Assembly (NCBI GenBank): GCA_032160545.1
Contig: JAVHVN010000109.1
Span: 5,723 to 69,722 of the forward strand
Source of the DNA: DATGFB01 sp032160545
GTDB lineage: Bacteria; Actinomycetota; Actinomycetes; Mycobacteriales; Jatrophihabitantaceae
Direction: 5' to 3'
DNA: 64,000 bases
Below the pieces are notes generated by a model. That model ran no database searches and was not told the DNA's origin. It saw only the letters and a list, made by a program, of their open reading frames with translations. The position numbers were made by a program, and so were the translations under genes. Below, one piece after another: positions 25,422 through 33,498 of the stretch; position 1 is the stretch's first letter, and each line of letters starts with the position of its first letter.

Positions 25422-26804
25422 ATGCACCGGCGGCGGCTCTGCATCGTGCTCGCCGCGCTGGCGCTCGCCGGCTGCACCTCGAACCGGCCGAGCGACCCAG
25501 CAGCCTCGTCCTCGTCCCGGACCCCGACCTCGTCGCCGGGCACCTCATCGCCCACCCCGGCGCCGGCCGACTGGCCGACGTATCACGGCGACGCGTTGCG
25601 CACCGGGGTGTCGACGACGATGCCGCCCGTGTCGGGCGCCCCGGTGCGCAGTCAGGCGGTCGGCCTGGACGGCGCGGCCTACGCATCGCCGATCGTCGCC
25701 GGCGGTCGGGTCTACGTCGCCACCGAGAACGACACCGTCTACGCCCTGACGACTGACGGGCACCAGCTGTGGAAGGCGCATCTCGGCGAACCGTCACCCG
25801 CCGGCGAGCGCCCGTGCGGCAACATCGACCCGCTGGGCATCACCGGGACGCCCGTCTACAGCGGGGGCGTCGTCTACGTCGCCGCCGGGTACGGCGGTCC
25901 GGTGCGACACGAACTCGTGGCACTGGACGCCGCCACCGGGGCGGTGCGCTGGCGCAAGGGCATCGACCTGCCCGGCGCCGATCCGGTCGTCATGCAGGAG
26001 CGCGGCGCGCTGGCGGTCACCGCCGGACGGGTGTGGGTGCCGTTCGGCGGCCTCAACGGCGATTGCGGTGACTACAAGGGCCGTGTCGTCGGGGTGCCGC
26101 TCGACGGCGAGGGGAACGCGATCGCGTACACCGTGCCGACTACGCGGGAAGCGGGTATCTGGACGCCGCCCGGGCCGTCCGTCGACGATCGCGGCCGCCT
26201 GCTCGTCGCCGTCGGCAACGGCGCGTCGGTGCAGGGCGACCCGTACGACTTCAGTGACTCGGTGCTGGCCATCAGCCCCGAGGCGAAGCTGCTGGACTCG
26301 TTCTCGCCGGCGACGTGGGCCAGCGACAACGCGGGTGACCGCGACCTCGGGTCGCAAGGGCCGGCGGTCGTGGGCAAGTGGGTCTTCACGGCCGGCAAGT
26401 CGGGAACCGCGTACGTGCTGCGGCTGGACCGTCTTGGTGGCGTCGGTGGCCAGGTCAGCGAGGCGGACCTGTGCAGGTCGTTCGGCGGGACCGCCGTGGT
26501 GGGCGACGTCGTCTACGTGCCGTGCACCGACGGGCTGCGCGCGGTGCGCATCGACGGCGCCGGGCAGCTGCACGTGCTGTGGCACGCCGACGGATCGATC
26601 ACGGGGTCGCCGGTCGTCGGCGGTGGCCGCATCTGGGCACTGGACACCGGCGCCGGCGTGTTGCACGCACTCGACCCGGACACCGGTCGGTCGACGGGCA
26701 GCGTCGAGGTCGGCCGCGTCAACCGGTTCGCGACCCCTGCGCTGTACGGGCGCCAGGCCTTCGTCCCGACCCTCGCCGGTATGGCGGTGGTCGCGACCTC
26801 GTGA
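25422..26804 (+). CDS. PQQ-type beta-propeller lipoprotein
   Basis: 460 residues. Lipobox LALAGC gives a lipid-anchored exported protein (Cys at about residue 18), followed by a Ser/Thr/Pro linker to about residue 45. The rest is a chain of blades with VYVATENDTVYALTTDG, VYVAAGYGG, VALDAATGAVRW, GRIWALDTGAGVLHALDPDTG, as in PQQ enzyme-like and BamB-like propellers. No PQQ-site residues can be confirmed. It lies between purA and purD; its role there is unknown. A second propeller-like protein follows purB. Confidence 0.82.
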   Translation: MHRRRLCIVLAALALAGCTSNRPSDPAASSSSRTPTSSPGTSSPTPAPADWPTYHGDALRTGVSTTMPPVSGAPVRSQAVGLDGAAYASPIVAGGRVYVATENDTVYALTTDGHQLWKAHLGEPSPAGERPCGNIDPLGITGTPVYSGGVVYVAAGYGGPVRHELVALDAATGAVRWRKGIDLPGADPVVMQERGALAVTAGRVWVPFGGLNGDCGDYKGRVVGVPLDGEGNAIAYTVPTTREAGIWTPPGPSVDDRGRLLVAVGNGASVQGDPYDFSDSVLAISPEAKLLDSFSPATWASDNAGDRDLGSQGPAVVGKWVFTAGKSGTAYVLRLDRLGGVGGQVSEADLCRSFGGTAVVGDVVYVPCTDGLRAVRIDGAGQLHVLWHADGSITGSPVVGGGRIWALDTGAGVLHALDPDTGRSTGSVEVGRVNRFATPALYGRQAFVPTLAGMAVVATS

Positions 26805-26818
26805 GGCGGGCCCGTGGG

Positions 26819-26824
26819 TAGGCT
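26819..26824 (+). promoter_or_regulatory. -10 hexamer TAGGCT before purD (leaderless)
   Basis: TAGGCT ends 8 nt before the purD GTG; there is no Shine-Dalgarno sequence. Confidence 0.5.
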
Positions 26825-26832
26825 CGGCGACC

Positions 26833-28074
26833 GTGCGCGTCCTCGTCATCGGCTCCGGCGCGCGCGAACACGCGCTCTGCCTCGCCCTCGCGGGCGACCC
26901 GACCGTGACCGCGCTCGTCTGCGCCCCGGGCAACGCGGGGACCGCCGCGATCGCCGAGCAGCGCGGCGTGGACGCGACCGATGGTGCCGCGGTCGCGGCC
27001 CTTGCCGCCGAGCTCGAGTCGGATCTGGTGGTCATCGGCCCCGAGGCCCCTCTCGTAGCCGGGGTCGCCGACGCCGTTCGCGGCGGGGGCATCGCGTGCT
27101 TCGGGCCCTCTGCCGCTGCGGCCCGGCTCGAGGGCAGCAAGGCCTTCGCAAAGGACGTCATGGCGGCCGCCGGCGTGCCGACGGCTGCGGCCCGCCTGTG
27201 TGTCACGCCCGAGGAGGCGACGTCCGCACTGGACGCGTTCGGCCCGCCCTACGTCGTCAAGGACGACGGCCTCGCGGCCGGCAAGGGCGTGGTCGTGACC
27301 ACCGATCGCGACGAGGCGCTCGCCCACGCCGCCGCGTGCGGGCGAGTGGTGATCGAGGAGTACCTCGACGGGCCCGAGGTGTCGCTGTTCTGCCTGACCG
27401 ACGGTGCTGCGGTCGTCCCGTTGCTGCCCGCGCAGGACTTCAAGCGCATCGGTGACGGCGACACCGGCCCGAACACAGGCGGCATGGGCGCGTACGCACC
27501 CCTCCCGTGGCTGCCCGCAGGCACCGTCGACGACGTGGTGCGGACGGTCGCGCAGCCGACGGTCGACGAGCTGGCCCGGCGCGGCACGCCGTTCGCGGGA
27601 CTGCTGTACGTCGGGCTCGCGATGACGGCGAAGGGGCCGCGCGTCGTGGAGTTCAACGCCCGCTTCGGCGACCCCGAGACGCAGGTGGTGCTCGCGCTGC
27701 TCGAGACACCGCTCGGGGAGCTGTTGTACGCCGCCGCGACGGGGCGGCTCGCCGCCCGCGCTCCGCTGCAGTGGCGTTCCGGAGCGGCGGTCACGGTCGT
27801 GCTCGCCGCGGCCGGCTATCCGGGAACGCCTCGCACCGGTGACGTGATCACCGGCAGCGACCAGGACGGCGTCATCCACGCCGGAACCCGTCGACGTGAC
27901 GACGGGGCTGTCGTCTCCTCCGGCGGTCGCGTGCTGTCGGTGACCGCGACGGGGGAGTCGCTCGCCGAGGCCCGTCGCCGCGCCTACGACCTGGTGGGGC
28001 ACGTCGAACTGCCCGGCCGCCGGTACCGCACCGACATCGCCCTGCGAGCCGAGCGCGACGAGATCGCGGTCTGA
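26833..28074 (+). CDS. purD: Phosphoribosylamine-glycine ligase
   Basis: ATP-grasp enzyme making GAR in de novo purine synthesis. 413 residues. N-terminal GSGAREHAL (7-15), GPEAPLVAG, ATP-grasp core PPYVVKDDGLAAGKGVVV, EEYLDGPEVSLFCLTDG, DFKRIGDGDTGPNTGGMGAYAP and VVEFNARFGDPETQ. GTG 26833 gives the canonical N-terminus and lies 8 nt after TAGGCT. Confidence 0.96.
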   Translation: MRVLVIGSGAREHALCLALAGDPTVTALVCAPGNAGTAAIAEQRGVDATDGAAVAALAAELESDLVVIGPEAPLVAGVADAVRGGGIACFGPSAAAARLEGSKAFAKDVMAAAGVPTAAARLCVTPEEATSALDAFGPPYVVKDDGLAAGKGVVVTTDRDEALAHAAACGRVVIEEYLDGPEVSLFCLTDGAAVVPLLPAQDFKRIGDGDTGPNTGGMGAYAPLPWLPAGTVDDVVRTVAQPTVDELARRGTPFAGLLYVGLAMTAKGPRVVEFNARFGDPETQVVLALLETPLGELLYAAATGRLAARAPLQWRSGAAVTVVLAAAGYPGTPRTGDVITGSDQDGVIHAGTRRRDDGAVVSSGGRVLSVTATGESLAEARRRAYDLVGHVELPGRRYRTDIALRAERDEIAV

Positions 28075-28123
28075 CCCCGAGCCCTGCTCCGGTGGCCGGA
28101 CGGCGCCGAACGGCGGCGGCTGG

Positions 28124-28129
28124 GAGAAT
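28124..28129 (+). promoter_or_regulatory. -10-like GAGAAT before purB (leaderless)
   Basis: GAGAAT ends 6 nt before the purB GTG; no ribosome site. Confidence 0.35.
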
Positions 28130-28135
28130 GGCGCT

Positions 28136-29575
28136 GTGAAGCCCGCGATCCCGAACGTGCTCGCCGGCCGGTATGCCTCGACGGTCATGGCGACGCTGTG
28201 GTCACCCGAGCACAAGGTCGTCCTCGAACGGCAGCTGTGGCTCGCCGTCCTGCGTGCTCAGCAGGAACTCGGCATCGAGGTTCCCGACGGCGCCCTCGAG
28301 GCTTACCAGGCCATCGTCGACCAGGGCATCGAGGCCGTCGACCTGCAGTCGATCGCGGCGCGCGAGCGGGTGACCCGCCACGACGTGAAGGCCCGCATCG
28401 AGGAGTTCGCCGCCCTCGCGGGGCACGAGCAGATCCACAAGGGCATGACGAGCCGCGACCTCACCGAGAACGTCGAGCAGCTGCAGATCCGTTCGGCGCT
28501 GGCGCTCGTCCGAACGAAGACCCTCGCCGTCCTCGCCCGGCTGGGCCGCCGGGCGGCGGAGTACGACTCCTTGGTGATGGCAGGACGCTCGCACAACGTC
28601 GCGGCGCAGGCCACGACGCTCGGCAAGCGGTTCGCGACCGTGGCCGACGAACTGCTCCTCGCGCTCGGCAGGCTCGACGGCGTCATCGAGCGGCTGCCGC
28701 TGCGCGGCATCAAGGGGCCGGTCGGCACCGCGCAGGACATGCTCGACCTGCTCGACGGCGACGAGGGCAGGCTGGCGCAGCTCGAAGCGACGGTGGCCCG
28801 GCACCTCGGCTTCAGTCGCACCCTGACGAGCGTCGGCCAGGTGTACCCGCGCTCGCTCGACTTCGACGTCGTGAGCGCGCTGGTGCAGATCGCCGCCGCG
28901 CCGTCGTCACTCGCGACGACGATCCGGTTGATGGCCGGGCTGGAGCTCGTCACCGAGGGCTTCCAGCCCGGGCAGGTCGGCTCGTCCGCGATGCCGCACA
29001 AGATGAACTCCCGGTCGGCCGAGCGCATCAACGGCTTCATGGTGATCCTGCGTGGCTATGCCTCGATGGTTGCCGAACTCGCCGGTGACCAATGGAACGA
29101 GGGTGACGTTTCGGACTCCGTCGTGCGCCGCGTCGCCCTGCCCGACGCGTTCTTCGCCATCGACGGCCAACTCGAAACGGTGCTGACGGTGCTCGACGAG
29201 TTCGGTGCATTCCCTGCCGTGGTCGAGCGGGAACTCGACCGCTACCTGCCGTTTCTCGCGACCACGAAGGTGCTGATGGCCGCTGTGCGAGCGGGGGTGG
29301 GGCGCGAGAGCGCGCACGAGGCGATCAAGGAGAACGCGGTCGCCGTTGCGCTCGAGATGCGCGAGAAGGGCGCGGAACGCAACGACTTGTTCGAGCGGCT
29401 GGCGCTCGACTCGCGGCTCGGCCTTTCCTCGGCCGACCTCGACGCGCTGCTTGCCGAGCCACTCTCGTTCACCGGAGCGGCGCGCGCCCAGGTGGCCGGC
29501 GTCGTGGCAGGTATCAACCTCGTCCTCGCATCCGAGCCGGGAGCGGCGCACTATCGACCGGAGCCCATTCTTTAG
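28136..29575 (+). CDS. purB: Adenylosuccinate lyase
   Basis: Cleaves SAICAR and adenylosuccinate with release of fumarate, two steps of purine synthesis. 479 residues, fumarase/aspartase superfamily. Signature GSSAMPHKMNS (282-292), HKGMTSRDLTEN (catalytic-His region near residue 100) and GRSHNVAAQATTLGKRF. GTG 28136 fits family alignment (MKPAIPNVLAGRYAS). A membrane-anchored propeller-like protein starts 15 bp after its stop. Confidence 0.96.
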   Translation: MKPAIPNVLAGRYASTVMATLWSPEHKVVLERQLWLAVLRAQQELGIEVPDGALEAYQAIVDQGIEAVDLQSIAARERVTRHDVKARIEEFAALAGHEQIHKGMTSRDLTENVEQLQIRSALALVRTKTLAVLARLGRRAAEYDSLVMAGRSHNVAAQATTLGKRFATVADELLLALGRLDGVIERLPLRGIKGPVGTAQDMLDLLDGDEGRLAQLEATVARHLGFSRTLTSVGQVYPRSLDFDVVSALVQIAAAPSSLATTIRLMAGLELVTEGFQPGQVGSSAMPHKMNSRSAERINGFMVILRGYASMVAELAGDQWNEGDVSDSVVRRVALPDAFFAIDGQLETVLTVLDEFGAFPAVVERELDRYLPFLATTKVLMAAVRAGVGRESAHEAIKENAVAVALEMREKGAERNDLFERLALDSRLGLSSADLDALLAEPLSFTGAARAQVAGVVAGINLVLASEPGAAHYRPEPIL

Positions 29576-29590
29576 CCTGATGAGGCAGTC

Positions 29591-30733
29591 ATGGCCCGGT
29601 TGGACGGCATCGAATTCGTCTCCGACGACGGTGCCGCGTTGCCGGTCGACGACGACGTCCTCGAGATCGCACCGCGTCGGGTGCGGCATCGGCTGGCGGT
29701 CACGACCGTCGCGCTCACGCTGATCGCCGGGGCCATCGTCGCGTTCGGGCTGCGGCACTCGAACCAGTCGGCCGTGCCTCTCACGGTAGGGCTTCCCGCC
29801 ATGACTCGGCTGCCCGCGGACGTCGGTGGGATCCCGGAGATACCGCCGGCGGCCCTGCCGGCCCAGGACGGGCCGGTGGCACTTTACGACTCCGATCCCG
29901 TCGTCGACATCGCGCTCGCGGGCAACCGGCTCTACGTGTTGCAGACCGACCGGTTGAACGTCATCGACGCGCGCAGCCTGCACGTGCTGACCAGCACCCG
30001 CATGGAGCAGGCATTCGTCAGCGGTGCCGACCGTCTGGTCATGGACGCGTGGAACGGCCGGGGCTGGATCGTCCGTACCGGAACCTCGCCCGCGCGGATC
30101 ATCACCTTCGATGCGCAGAGCGCCCGGGTCGACGACGTCGTCACGGTGCCGTCCCCGGTGCGGCAGGCCGCCGTGCTCGACAGCGATCTGTTCCTCGCAG
30201 CTGCCACCGGGGTGCTTCGGCTCAAGGTCGGCGATAGTTCGGCGGCCGTGGTGCGCCGGACGACCGCGGTGTTCTCGCTCGCTGCCGACCCGGTTCGCGA
30301 CCGGCTGCTGGTGCTCGATCAGCGAACGCTCGTGGCACTCGACCGGAGCGGTCGCACCCTGGACTCGGCCGCCGTCGACGTGACCAAGGGCGCGGTCGCC
30401 GTTACGGGATCGGTCATCTGGCTCGCGGGTTTCGGCGAGCACGCAGCTGTGCTGCGCCAAGTCGACCCAGCGTCCTTGCAAGGCGGGCGGAACCGCGCCC
30501 CGGCCGATCAGCTGGGCCCGGGCGCGATCGTGTCGGCGGTCGGCGATCGCTCCCTGTGGTTGCGCAGCGGCGGCGCGAACTCAGACGTGCTCTGGTGTCG
30601 CGACATCACCGACGGGCCGCTGGCGGCGTGGTGGACGCTGCCCGGCCGCATCGCGTCCGACACCGGGCGCGCGTTCGTCCTCAGCAGCGGGACGGTGCGT
30701 TCGGTCGCCCTCTTCACCGGCTGCTCCGGCTGA
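29591..30733 (+). CDS. Membrane-anchored beta-propeller-like protein
   Basis: 380 residues. A short cytoplasmic N-terminus (residues 1-38), one helix (HRLAVTTVALTLIAGAIVAFGL), then an extracytoplasmic domain of repeated beta stretches (VVDIALAGNRLYVLQTDRLNVI, DLFLAAATGVLRLKV, DRLLVLDQRTLVALDRSG) typical of a propeller. Cys residues near the end (VLWCRD, FTGCSG) may pair. No enzyme motif. It follows purB by 15 bp and is probably cotranscribed. Confidence 0.7.
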   Translation: MARLDGIEFVSDDGAALPVDDDVLEIAPRRVRHRLAVTTVALTLIAGAIVAFGLRHSNQSAVPLTVGLPAMTRLPADVGGIPEIPPAALPAQDGPVALYDSDPVVDIALAGNRLYVLQTDRLNVIDARSLHVLTSTRMEQAFVSGADRLVMDAWNGRGWIVRTGTSPARIITFDAQSARVDDVVTVPSPVRQAAVLDSDLFLAAATGVLRLKVGDSSAAVVRRTTAVFSLAADPVRDRLLVLDQRTLVALDRSGRTLDSAAVDVTKGAVAVTGSVIWLAGFGEHAAVLRQVDPASLQGGRNRAPADQLGPGAIVSAVGDRSLWLRSGGANSDVLWCRDITDGPLAAWWTLPGRIASDTGRAFVLSSGTVRSVALFTGCSG

Positions 30734-30737
30734 CCCC

Positions 30738-30765
30738 GCCGCCCGTGAGCTCGCGGCAGGGCGGC
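30738..30765. terminator. Hairpin between convergent genes
   Basis: GCCGCCC (30738-30744) pairs with GGGCGGC (30759-30765) around a 14-nt loop, in the 40-bp gap between convergent coding regions. No U-run. Confidence 0.4.
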
Positions 30766-30773
30766 CGGTCGGC

Positions 30774-31508
30774 TCAGGGGGACGCGGGGGATCGGCCGGC
30801 GATGCGGTCAGGACGGCCCAGGTTCCAGTAGCCCTTCACGAAGATCGACCCGTGGGCCATCCCGCGCGCCTCCAGCAGGGCGCGCAGGACGACCATCGCC
30901 CGCGTCTCGCCCATGAGGTACGCATGCCCAGCGCCCGCGGGCAACGAGAAGCCGTCGAGCGCCTCGGTGAGCATGTCCGCCCCGCCCGCGGGCCGGCTCG
31001 CGCGGTGCACCCAGTGCGTCTCGGCGGCGATCGGCAGCTCGTCCGCGGGCTCGTCCACCTCGAGGATTGCCACGGCGGGCTCGCCGCCGGGCAGCGCTTC
31101 GCAGATCGCTGCAACGGCGGGCAGCGCGGACTCGTCCCCGACGAGAAGGTGCCAGTCGGCGGGGACGAGCTGCAGCTTGCCGCGCGGCCCCTGGAACTCG
31201 ACCTCGTCGCCGGGGACGGCCGCAGCCGCCCAGGCCGAGCCGGGCCCCGAGCCGTGCAGCAGCACGTCCAGGTCGATCTGCCCGCTCTCGGCGCGCAACT
31301 GGCGGATCGTGTAGCGCCGCTTCACCCGCCGGCCGGTGTCCGAGCGCAGCAACAGCTCGACGTCCTGGGCCGGGCGCACGGTCGTCCCCTGCAGCGCGTC
31401 ACAGCCGAGGGTGATCCGCCGCATGCGCCCCGTCAGCGGGGCGGTGGCCACGACAACGCCCCGATAGGCAGGAGACCGGCGAACGATCGTGCCGGGGGGA
31501 GCGCTCAC
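30774..31508 (-). CDS. Siderophore-interacting (ViuB/SIP-type) flavin reductase
   Basis: 244 residues. FAD-binding domain with RRYTIR (Arg-x-Tyr-Thr at 64-67) in the siderophore-interacting protein family, followed by an NAD(P)-type domain (LLVGDESALPAVAAICEALP) and a C-terminal AYLMGETRAM and FVKGYWNLGRPDR, both hallmarks of SIP proteins. These release iron from ferric siderophores in the cytoplasm by reduction. GTG 31508 gives the usual start; ATG 31550 is an alternative. No siderophore biosynthesis or uptake genes are adjacent. Confidence 0.88.
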   Translation of the reverse strand: MSAPPGTIVRRSPAYRGVVVATAPLTGRMRRITLGCDALQGTTVRPAQDVELLLRSDTGRRVKRRYTIRQLRAESGQIDLDVLLHGSGPGSAWAAAAVPGDEVEFQGPRGKLQLVPADWHLLVGDESALPAVAAICEALPGGEPAVAILEVDEPADELPIAAETHWVHRASRPAGGADMLTEALDGFSLPAGAGHAYLMGETRAMVVLRALLEARGMAHGSIFVKGYWNLGRPDRIAGRSPASP

Positions 31509-31602
31509 TCCGGGCAACCTACCGGCGACCCGCCTGCGAGCGGGAAGCACCGGGTGCCTACGGTCGTTGTAGAGGGATCAATCAATTTTCGAGGAGCACT
31601 TG

Positions 31603-32034
31603 ATGACAGCAACCGACGTCGAACTCACCGAGATCGTCTACACCTCCGAAGCCAGTGCGAAGGGCGGTCGCACCGGGCACGTGCACAGTTCCGACGGCGT
31701 CATCGACCTGGACCTGGGCAAGCCCGGTTCCCAAGCCAACCCGAAGGCCAACCCCGAGACGCTCTTCGCCGCCGGCTACGCCGCCTGCTTCCAGGGCGCG
31801 CTCGCGGCCCGCGCGAAGGGTCAGGACATCGACACGTCGGACTCCACGGTCACGGCGGACGTCTCGCTCGGCAAGACCGCCGACGGCGGGGTCGGCCTCG
31901 CGGTCACCCTGAAGGTCGAGATCCCCGGAGTCGACCGGGCGAAGGCAGAGGAGCTCGTGGCGCTCGCGCACGAGACGTGCCCGTACTCGAAGGCCACCCG
32001 CGGAAACATCCCCGTCACCCTGACGGTCGTCTGA
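31603..32034 (+). CDS. Organic hydroperoxide resistance protein (Ohr/OsmC family)
   Basis: 143 residues, thiol peroxidase using Cys62 (AGYAACFQGAL) and Cys126 (HETCPYSKATRGN), the conserved Ohr pair. Ohr reduces organic hydroperoxides with lipoylated partners. GAGGAG lies 6 nt before the ATG; a TTG directly before it is not needed. No OhrR repressor is adjacent. Upstream sequence contains an AT-richer ATCAATCAATTTTC stretch likely belonging to the promoter. Confidence 0.9.
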   Translation: MTATDVELTEIVYTSEASAKGGRTGHVHSSDGVIDLDLGKPGSQANPKANPETLFAAGYAACFQGALAARAKGQDIDTSDSTVTADVSLGKTADGGVGLAVTLKVEIPGVDRAKAEELVALAHETCPYSKATRGNIPVTLTVV

Positions 32035-32064
32035 CCCGCTACCCCTCCCGCCGGTTATCGGCGG

Positions 32065-33447
32065 ATGATGGCTTTCGTGGCCATCAGCGTGTTCGACCTC
32101 TTCAGCGTCGGCATCGGCCCGTCCAGTTCTCATACGGTCGGGCCGATGCGGGCCGCCCGTACCTTCGCCGAGGGCCTGTCCGACGACGGCCTGCTGGCCG
32201 AGGTGGCGCGCGTCCGGGTCGAACTCTTCGGATCGCTCGGCGCCACCGGCCATGGGCACGGTAGCGACCGTGCGGTGATCCTCGGCCTCGAGGGCGATCG
32301 TCCCGAGGACATCGACACTGCGACTATGGCCGATCGGGCCGCCGCGGCGCGCGCCGCCGAGCGCGTGCAGTTGCTCGGCAAGCACACCGTCGTCCTGGCG
32401 ACGGACGATCTCGTGCTGCACCGCCGCACCAGCCTGCCGTTCCACCCGAACGGGCTGCGCTTCTTCGCCTACGACGGGCAACGCGAGTTGATGCGCGAGC
32501 GCACGTACTACTCGGTGGGCGGCGGCTTCGTCGTCGACGAGGCGGCCGCCGGCGCAGGGCGGATCAAGGCCGACGACACCCCGCAGCGATACCCGTTCAC
32601 GACGGGAGCCGAGCTGCTGGCCCGGTGTGCCGAGTCGGGCCTGCCCATCAGCGGCGTGATGCTCGCGAACGAGACGGCGTGGCGCTGCGAGGAGGACGTC
32701 CGGGCGGGGTTGCTGCGCATCTGGTCGGTCATGCAGGAGTGCGTACGCAACGGCTGGACGAACCGCGGCGTGCTGCCCGGCGGTCTGCGGGTGCCGCGCC
32801 GTGCCCCTGAGCTCTACGAGCGGCTCTGCGGTGAGAACTTCTCGACCGATCCGCTTCGGGTCATGGACTGGGTCGACCTGTTCGCGCTCGCCGTCAACGA
32901 GGAGAACGCGGCTGGTGGCCGGGTGGTCACCGCCCCGACGAACGGCGCCGCGGGCGTGTTGCCCGCGGTGTTGCACTACTACGTGCGGTTCGTGCCCGGC
33001 GCGTCCGACGACGGGGTGGTGCGGTTCCTGCTCGCAGCGGGCGCCATCGGCGTGCTGTACAAGGAGAACGCCTCGATCAGTGGCGCCGAGGTCGGCTGCC
33101 AGGGCGAGGTCGGTTCCGCCTGCTCGATGGCTGCCGGTGCCTTGTGCGAGGTGCTCGGCGGGACGCCCGAGCAGGCCGAGAACGCCGCCGAGATCGGCAT
33201 GGAGCACAACCTCGGGCTGACCTGCGATCCGGTCGGCGGGCTCGTCCAGGTGCCGTGCATCGAGCGCAATGCGATGGCGGCGGTGAAGGCGATCAACGCG
33301 GCGCGTATCGCGCTGCGCGGCGACGGGCGGCACATCGTGAGCCTGGACAAGGTCATCAAGACGATGCGCGAGACCGGCGCCGACATGAAGGTCAAGTACA
33401 AGGAGACAGCGCGGGGCGGGCTCGCCGTGAACGTGATCGAGTGCTGA
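32065..33447 (+). CDS. sdaA: L-serine ammonia-lyase (iron-sulfur type)
   Basis: Converts L-serine to pyruvate and ammonia with a [4Fe-4S] cluster. 460 residues; single-chain beta-alpha form. VFDLFSVGIGPSSSHTVGPM at the start, HGTGHGSD-like ATGHGHGSD, NENAAGGRVVTAPTNGAAGVLPA, and cluster cysteines in EVGCQGEVGSACSMAAGA and LTCDPVGGLVQVPCIERN. The coding start may be GTG 32077 (MAISVFDLF), which aligns better with family N-termini; 32065 is the longest form. A strong terminator follows. Confidence 0.95.
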   Translation: MMAFVAISVFDLFSVGIGPSSSHTVGPMRAARTFAEGLSDDGLLAEVARVRVELFGSLGATGHGHGSDRAVILGLEGDRPEDIDTATMADRAAAARAAERVQLLGKHTVVLATDDLVLHRRTSLPFHPNGLRFFAYDGQRELMRERTYYSVGGGFVVDEAAAGAGRIKADDTPQRYPFTTGAELLARCAESGLPISGVMLANETAWRCEEDVRAGLLRIWSVMQECVRNGWTNRGVLPGGLRVPRRAPELYERLCGENFSTDPLRVMDWVDLFALAVNEENAAGGRVVTAPTNGAAGVLPAVLHYYVRFVPGASDDGVVRFLLAAGAIGVLYKENASISGAEVGCQGEVGSACSMAAGALCEVLGGTPEQAENAAEIGMEHNLGLTCDPVGGLVQVPCIERNAMAAVKAINAARIALRGDGRHIVSLDKVIKTMRETGADMKVKYKETARGGLAVNVIEC

Positions 33448-33454
33448 GTTGGCG

Positions 33455-33485
33455 AAGGGGCCGTCCCTTGCGGGAACGGCCCCTT
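33455..33485. terminator. Strong bidirectional hairpin terminator
   Basis: AAGGGGCCGTCCC and GGGAACGGCCCCTT pair over 13 bp with a single bulged A and a TTGC loop. It lies between the convergent sdaA and MFS genes. No U-tract, as is usual in this GC range. Confidence 0.85.
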
Positions 33486-33498
33486 CTCGATGGTGGCG

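Noticed and set aside
31582..33333. Antisense frame opposite ohr and sdaA
   Set aside because: No recognisable domain; sdaA on the other strand is certain.
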